Under the pieces are notes generated by a model, which saw nothing but the letters and a program-made list of their open reading frames with translations, made no database searches and had not been told where the DNA came from. Below are positions 58,533-64,000 of a stretch of 64,000 nt of DNA, piece after piece. A program made the translations under genes and the position numbers. How positions within the stretch are numbered: position 1 is the stretch's first letter; each line of letters begins with the position of its first letter. Origin of the DNA: Heracleum sosnowskyi (Eukaryota; Streptophyta; Magnoliopsida; Apiales; Apiaceae); the NCBI GenBank assembly GCA_030848705.1, contig CM061241.1, positions 81,539,178 to 81,603,177 of the forward strand, written 5' to 3'.

Positions 58533-59776
58533 TGAGAATCAACACCTAGAGGGGAGGGGTGAATAGGTGTTATGACTAACAATGACCGATTTTAATTTTT
58601 ATCAAGTTATGTGACTAAAAAAGCAAAAATCAGTCTGTTTTGCTGTCTGGCAGCTTACTAAGTTCACAGAAAATAAAGTGGCAGCTAGCTACGTTGTTCA
58701 ATGCAGTATAGAAATTGTGCAGAAAATAAAGAATACACAGAAATTTTAGCCAGGTTCGACCCCTATCTCCTATAGGTCTACGTCCTGGTCCTCTACCAAC
58801 ACGGCAAAGGAATATATTATTTATCAAAGTGAATTACAACTACACGATACAATAATATATCTCCCTGATCTCCCAGTTACTGTTGCAGCTTGCTGAAACA
58901 CCTTGTTCCTTGAACGCAGCTCTCTAAGTACTATACTAACCCAAGTATAAACTCCTCTAGCTATCAAGTTCCTTGAACCCTTGTTTCCCAAGCTCACAAA
59001 ACCAGCAACTACCAACTTACAAGTTGAACAATACAAGGATATAATGAATTACAACCGAAACTATGAACTCTAATCAAGAATATATATCGTATATAATATA
59101 TAAGAGCTCAAGTATGTAAAAGATATTGCAAATCAGCTTTTGTAGTACTTGTGTTTCTTTAAAACGTTGTCCAACAACTGAAGATGAAAAACACACAAGT
59201 ATTTATATAATGAACAAATGATTTTGAGTTAATCTAACAACCAACGGTCTTGACTACCAAGTCTCACGTTTTTGTTCCTTGATTAATTCAAGCCCAACGT
59301 TCATTAACATAACGTTTAGAAACCAGAAGAATAGAGAGAATAAGAACGTTTAGAAGACACGTTCAACTGGTTTGAAAAACCTAATAAAGTAGAAGTCATT
59401 AAAAGATAAAACGTTTATGAACAACTTCCTATAATATAGGGATTATATATATATGAAAATAAATTCGAAATTATTTGAGCTCATATATATATACACGACT
59501 TATATAACTGATAGAGTCCTTACAATTCAGTTCCTAGAAGATTTCCTATAAAATAGGACTGAAACTCTATCTGATGAAAGTGTTACCAGCTTGTTGCCTG
59601 CATACAAAATTTCTCTGCCAGCTTGCTACCTGCACAGAAAGTTATTTTGCCAGCTAGCTGCTACAACAAGTTTTGTTAGAAAATACATAGAATTTATCTC
59701 CTGCAAAACCATGTTAGTACAATACACTTAACCCAGCTTGCTTCTAAAGTGTTATCATCAAAATACCAGGGTTTCA
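58533..59776 (-). repeat. 5' LTR of the Copia element
   Basis: 1244 bp, TG...CA, followed by the target duplication AGTCA. It would carry the promoter. TATA-like runs (ATATATATAT) lie at 59440-59500. Confidence 0.88.
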
Positions 59777-59781
59777 AGTCA

Positions 59782-60824
59782 GATTAACCCTGACGTAACG
59801 TAACCTTCTCCTAATTTTTTTAAAATTCTTATTTCCTTTCTTTTTATATTCTTTTTTGATAGACTCGTTCTTTTTATATGAAGTAACTATGAATGTGTTA
59901 AATTAAATTCTATTTTTAATTATTTGGAAAATTGGATATGTAAAATTTCAGATTTTAAAATGAATCAAATTTTATTGTACTCAATACCTAAATTTTCTTT
60001 GTAAATTTATATGGTTTTTGTTAAAATGATTTGTTCATGATGATAACAATTAATAAATAATTTATCTTCATCTTAATTTTTATAAAATCTAGAATTATAC
60101 AACACATTTTTGTAAAAAAAATGTTATAAATCCCAACAAAATATCTCAAATTCATTTATAAAGGTAATATTCCTTGTAAAAATATGAAAGCCCGAGTCCA
60201 CAAATTAAAAATTGTCAAATATCAACCATTATTATGTACAAATTTTGGAACATTTTATTAGTTCCTAGCATTACTCTTTTTGTTATCACCACATTTTACA
60301 TTTAACCTCCATTTAGGCTCCATTTGTTTAGTGAAATTTTGGACCTTCCAACGTTTGTTTGGTCTCTAAAAAGAAATTTCAGGAAAATATACATTAAATC
60401 AGGATTTAGCAAAAAAAATTAAATATTAAATTTGACCTCCCGTTTTCACTATTTGAAAGTAGTAAACTGCACAAATATTATCCAAACATATAGTAGGTTA
60501 TCAATACTATTATATAATAGACGAAACATTAAAAGTTTGGTTGGTCGGTATGGTACGTTGTGATTTTACTTAATTGCCATTAACTGTATTTCGTGTTTTT
60601 ACTTAATTAAACTTACTTATTTATGTTTGAGAATATATGTCGTACAGTGTGAGTAAATGCTCTCTCGTCTTGTCTATTGACATGGTCAGAAAGTAACTCT
60701 GTTTCTTCGTTTTGTCGTTTATAAGTTTTCTATGCAAGTTTTACATATTACAAACCACATATTCACAAACCATACACGAGTCATATATTAACACTTTTTT
60801 CAATTCATTAGAATTTTGTCTATC
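59782..60824. other. Non-coding stretch before the LINE
   Basis: AT-rich, no open frame. TTTGTTTGG-type pieces around 60330-60500 hint at a decayed hAT-like MITE, not delimited. The 5' UTR of the LINE probably occupies the right part. Confidence 0.4.
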
Positions 60825-62033
60825 ATGGCATCAACCAGTAAACTCATTCAAGCAATGAAGGACATCACGTTTGATGATGAAGAAGGGGAAGGTATTGATA
60901 TAGAAGTGGTGGATGAAAATGAGGAAGATGCATTAACTCGAGGTTTTAACGCAAAGCTATGCCTGGTTGGTAGGTTCTTCACGGAAGGAATAGTTGATTT
61001 TCAAGCTATGCAACATACATTAGCGGAATTATGGAGGCCAGGGAAGGGAGTGCATATTAGAGAGATTGAGACAAATCTTTATTTGTTTCAGTTTTATCAT
61101 GAGATAGATCTAAAACGGGTTGTAGATGGCAGTCCATGGTCGTTTAATCGGAAAGCTCTGATTATTGCACGTATGAAAGAAGGAGAGATTCCTAGGGGAG
61201 TCAAACTGAATACTCTGGATTTGTGGGTTCAAATATATGATCTCAGGGTGGGTTTCATGACGAAGAAGGTAATAACTGAGATTGGGAATTATATTGGAAC
61301 CTTCATCGAATCGTGCTCATCAAATTTTAAAGACACATGGAGGGACTATATGCGAGTCAGGGTATCAATTGATTTGGATAAGCCTTTAAAGAGAAAGATG
61401 AAGCTAAGGAAAACAGGTGCAGATTGGTTCTGGGTTAATTTCAAATACGAAAATGTTCCCACCTTTTGTTTCATATGTGGTCTTTTGGGACATTCAGAGA
61501 AATTTTGTGGTAAATTATTTGATACACCAGAAAATGAAATAATCAAACCTTATGGAGTCTGGTTGAGAGCTCCATTGAGAAGGCAAACCAAGAGGATAGG
61601 TTCTCAGTGGTTGAGGGATGGAACGTAAAGTGATCGGAATTTGTCAAACAGCATTGGATAGAAAGATGGAGTACCGATGAATCATTCCCCACAGAATCAG
61701 GAAATAGTTGCAACAGAAGGAGTAAATCAAGGGAATTACGAAATTCAAAATAAAGATAAGGGAGGGAAACAAGCAAGTTTGAAAATTCAGAATCCTGGAG
61801 AAGAAGGAAACATATCAAATGCCGAAAAAAGTGGAATTACAACTGTGGAGAATAAAAAAAGGCGTACTAATTATGGGCTGGACACAGACAATGAAATGGG
61901 CCACAACACTGAACTTTTTACGGGATTGGAAGAGGATAATATAGATGGTATGGATCAAGACACAACTCTTGGAAATATTCCAAAAAACGGACCAAAGGCG
62001 AGATCTGTAACAGGAGTTCGCCTACCACAATGA
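60825..62033 (+). pseudogene. LINE ORF1 (DUF4283-like, zinc knuckle), two in-frame stops
   Basis: ATG at 60825 (MASTSKLIQAMKD). The frame includes FNAKLCLVGRFFTEG, WRPGKGVHIREI, FQFYHEIDLKRVVDGSPWSFN, LDLWVQIYDLRVGFM and the CCHC knuckle CFICGLLGHSEKFC (about 61467-61508). This is the RNA-binding ORF1 protein of plant L1-type LINEs (DUF4283 plus zf-CCHC_4). The frame is cut by TAA at 61626-61628 and a TAG about 11 codons later, then continues in the same frame as a Gln/Asn/Lys-rich tail to TGA at 62031-62033. The final stop overlaps the ORF2 ATG. Confidence 0.85.
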
Positions 62034-64000
62034 GCACGTTTAGCTGGAACTGCCGTGGGCTTGGGACCCCATGGGCTATTCAGTTCCTTAAGGAGTTTAT
62101 ATTCCAAAAGAAGCCCAATTTTGTATTTCTTAGTGAAACTTTATGCAAGCAGGACACAGTAGAGAAGGTCAGAGTTCTTTTGAGATATGATGGAGCTATT
62201 TCAGTTGATGCACAAGGCCATAGTGGAGGACTGGCTTTATTATGGAAAAATAATAGTGAAGCTCGAGTCTTATCTTACAGCAAGAATCACATAGACCTCA
62301 TGGTTGATATAGGGGGATGGCATAAATACAGAATGACTTGTATATACGGGGAGTCAGATAGAACGAAGAGAAAGGAAACTTGGGAGCTCATTAGACACTT
62401 AAAAGATCATGATATGTCACCATGGTGCCTCGTAGGGGATTTTAACAACATTTTGCATCAAGAAGACAAATAAGGAGGCAGACCTTACCCTCATTGGTTG
62501 TTACAAGGTTTCCAACGAACATTAGAGGATTGTGACTTGAATGACTTGGAGTTAGAGGGGTACAGAAACACATGGGATAGAGGTAGAGACACTGAAGATT
62601 GGATTGAAGTACGACTGGATCGAGCATTGGCATCCAGCAGTTTTCTAAGTATCTTTACAGAGGTCAAACTTTCAAATCTGGAAATCTCAACAAGTGACCA
62701 CTGCCCGATATTTTTCGAGCCAAGAAGACAAGTCATTTTTTTCTCTACAAAATGTTTTAAATTTGAAAACGCTTGGCTTAGAGATCCAATGTGTCAACAG
62801 ATAGTAAAGGATATATGGATCGAACATCAGAATAGATCTTTTCATGAGAAATTGGATCTGTGTTCAGAGGTACTATCTAAGTGGGGACAGGAAATTACAG
62901 GGAGCTTTCGACAGCGTATTCAAAAGTGTAAGTCAGTCATGAAGATGTTAAAATCAAGAAGGGACGCGAATTCTAAAAGTCTATACAAGCAAAGCTCTAA
63001 AGAATTGACAGAAATTTATAGCCAACAAGAAGTTTTCTGGAGACAAAGATCCAAACAGTTGTGGTTGCGTGAGGGGGATCAAAACAGCAAGTTTTTCCAC
63101 GCAGCTACTAAAAATAGAAGAAAGGTGAATCACATTGAGTCATTACTAGATAAAAACGATCAAAAGGTTGGATGGGAGGATGGTCTTCAAGAAGTCATGG
63201 TAGATTATTTTAACGATTTGTTCAAAGCTTCTAGTACAGAATGGCAGGAAATTATTGAGTGCATAGAGGAGAAAGTAACAACAGATCAGAACATAAAGCT
63301 TCTTGCTCCAGTGGACGAAAATGAGGTTAAAAGTGCTCTTTTTAGCATGCATCCGGACAAATCACCTGGCCCAGATGGCATGAGTCCGGGTTTTTACCAA
63401 AAGCATTGGAGTATAATTCGAGAGGATGTTGTTGAATTGGTCAGGCAGTTTTTTGATACAAGGAAATTCGAGAGCCAAGTAACTGAGACCAATATCGTGT
63501 TGATTCCAAAAAAGAACAATCCAACCAAAATGACAGAGCTCCGTCCTACCTCTTTATGCAATGTCAGTTACAAAATCATTTCGAAGGTAATGGCAAACAA
63601 GCTCAAAGGGGTTCTGAATAACATTATCTCCCCTACTCAAAGTGCTTTTGTCCCTGGTAGGTTAATAACGGACAATATTATGATCTCGTACGAGGTTATG
63701 CACTACATGAAAAGGAAAAACAAAGGGAAGACATGGTGGATGGCTCTGAAACTTGACATAAGCAAGGCATACGATAGAGTGGAATGGGGTTTCTTAGAAG
63801 CCATGTTGATCAAGCTGGGATTTAATAATAAACTGGTGGTCATGTTTTTGGAATGCATAAAGTCAGCAAAGTATCAGATTAGTCATGCAGGTAGAGTTTT
63901 TGGCAAAATTATTCCAGAGAGAGGCATCCGTCAGGGGGATCCTCTGTCGTTTTACCTATTTTTAATCTGCATGGAAGGTTTTACAGCTTTGATTCAAAGT
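62030..64000 (+). pseudogene. LINE ORF2 (endonuclease-reverse transcriptase), one early stop, runs off the window
   Basis: ATG at 62030. The endonuclease begins FSWNCRGLGTPWAIQFL, with the catalytic ETL at about residue 38 and GDFNN further on. An in-frame TAA (62471-62473) interrupts a region that should read EDK-x-GGRPYP. The frame is then open to the window edge. SDHCP closes the endonuclease domain. The reverse transcriptase follows with NSKFFHAATKNRR, DKSPGPDGM, LRPTSLCNVSYKIISKVMANKL, QSAFVPGRLITDNI, LKLDISKAYDRVEW and GIRQGDPLS. The catalytic FADD box is beyond the edge. These proteins nick the target and copy LINE RNA in place. One base change made the stop, so the copy is nearly intact. 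Confidence 0.88.

Larger units (their letters stand above)
49932..59776 (-). mobile_element. Ty1/Copia LTR retrotransposon (Sirevirus-like) with an extra 3' ORF
   Basis: LTRs at 49932-51176 and 58533-59776 are flanked by the exact target duplication AGTCA (49927-49931 and 59777-59781). Sense is minus: 5' LTR on the right, primer site TGGTATCAGAGC (initiator tRNA-Met type), gag, pol in the Copia order protease-integrase-RT-RNase H, an extra ORF, a polypurine tract, then the 3' LTR. By eye the LTRs differ at about 20 of 1245 positions plus one indel, about 98.4% identity, so insertion is fairly recent. The left LTR's outer TG has become CG. An extra ORF after pol is a feature of Sirevirus-type Copia elements, but the lineage needs an RT tree. 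Confidence 0.9.

Overview
This is nuclear DNA from a flowering plant, most likely a non-legume eudicot. The genes have many short GT-AG introns, the intergenic DNA is AT-rich, and plant-specific families (JAZ/TIFY, POLLUX, BASS) sit next to stacked plant transposons. I cannot fix the species; an asterid is a guess.

Positions 1-18900 are gene-rich. After the edge of a minus-strand LINE (1-252) come three plus-strand genes: a plastid BASS-type sodium/metabolite cotransporter (389-4523, 7 exons, with a frame break in its transit-peptide region), a JAZ/TIFY jasmonate repressor (5676-7437) with the conserved intron inside its Jas motif, and a 12-exon POLLUX/DMI1-type nuclear-envelope cation channel (9346-16923, about 952 aa, filter ADSGNHAD). 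A minus-strand glyoxalase-I-like gene follows (about 18034-18848). MITEs lie in introns and spacers.

Positions 19000-49900 are a transposon graveyard. A Harbinger-like TIR element (21198-24854) holds minus-strand Helitron copies, and a small Helitron lies 13 bp beyond it (24868-25562). A probable solo LTR (26051-36968) is split by a minus-strand Helitron (27594-36459), which is itself split by a complete gag-protease-only LTR element (28847-34971, TSD ATATG). Next come a decayed Helitron Rep gene without a helicase, an RPA1-like OB-fold gene, an antisense B3-domain gene remnant, a Stowaway-like MITE, and a non-autonomous Helitron full of tandem repeats (46526-49881).

Positions 49932-59776 are a nearly full-length, fairly young Ty1/Copia element on the minus strand (LTRs about 1245 bp, TSD AGTCA, tRNA-Met-type primer site). 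It has gag, pol and an extra 3' ORF like the 'putative plant transposon protein' family. An octamer, AGCTTGCT, recurs 14 times in the LTRs, gag and pol in several reading frames, but I see none in the extra ORF. From 60825 to the right edge runs an L1-type LINE whose ORF1 stop overlaps the ORF2 start (ATGA).

Only the first 19 kb carries host genes with plausible function: jasmonate signalling (JAZ), nuclear calcium signalling in root symbiosis (POLLUX), plastid transport (BASS) and small-molecule detoxification (glyoxalase-like). They are independent neighbours, not an operon. The strongest unexplained signal is the octamer in the Copia element.
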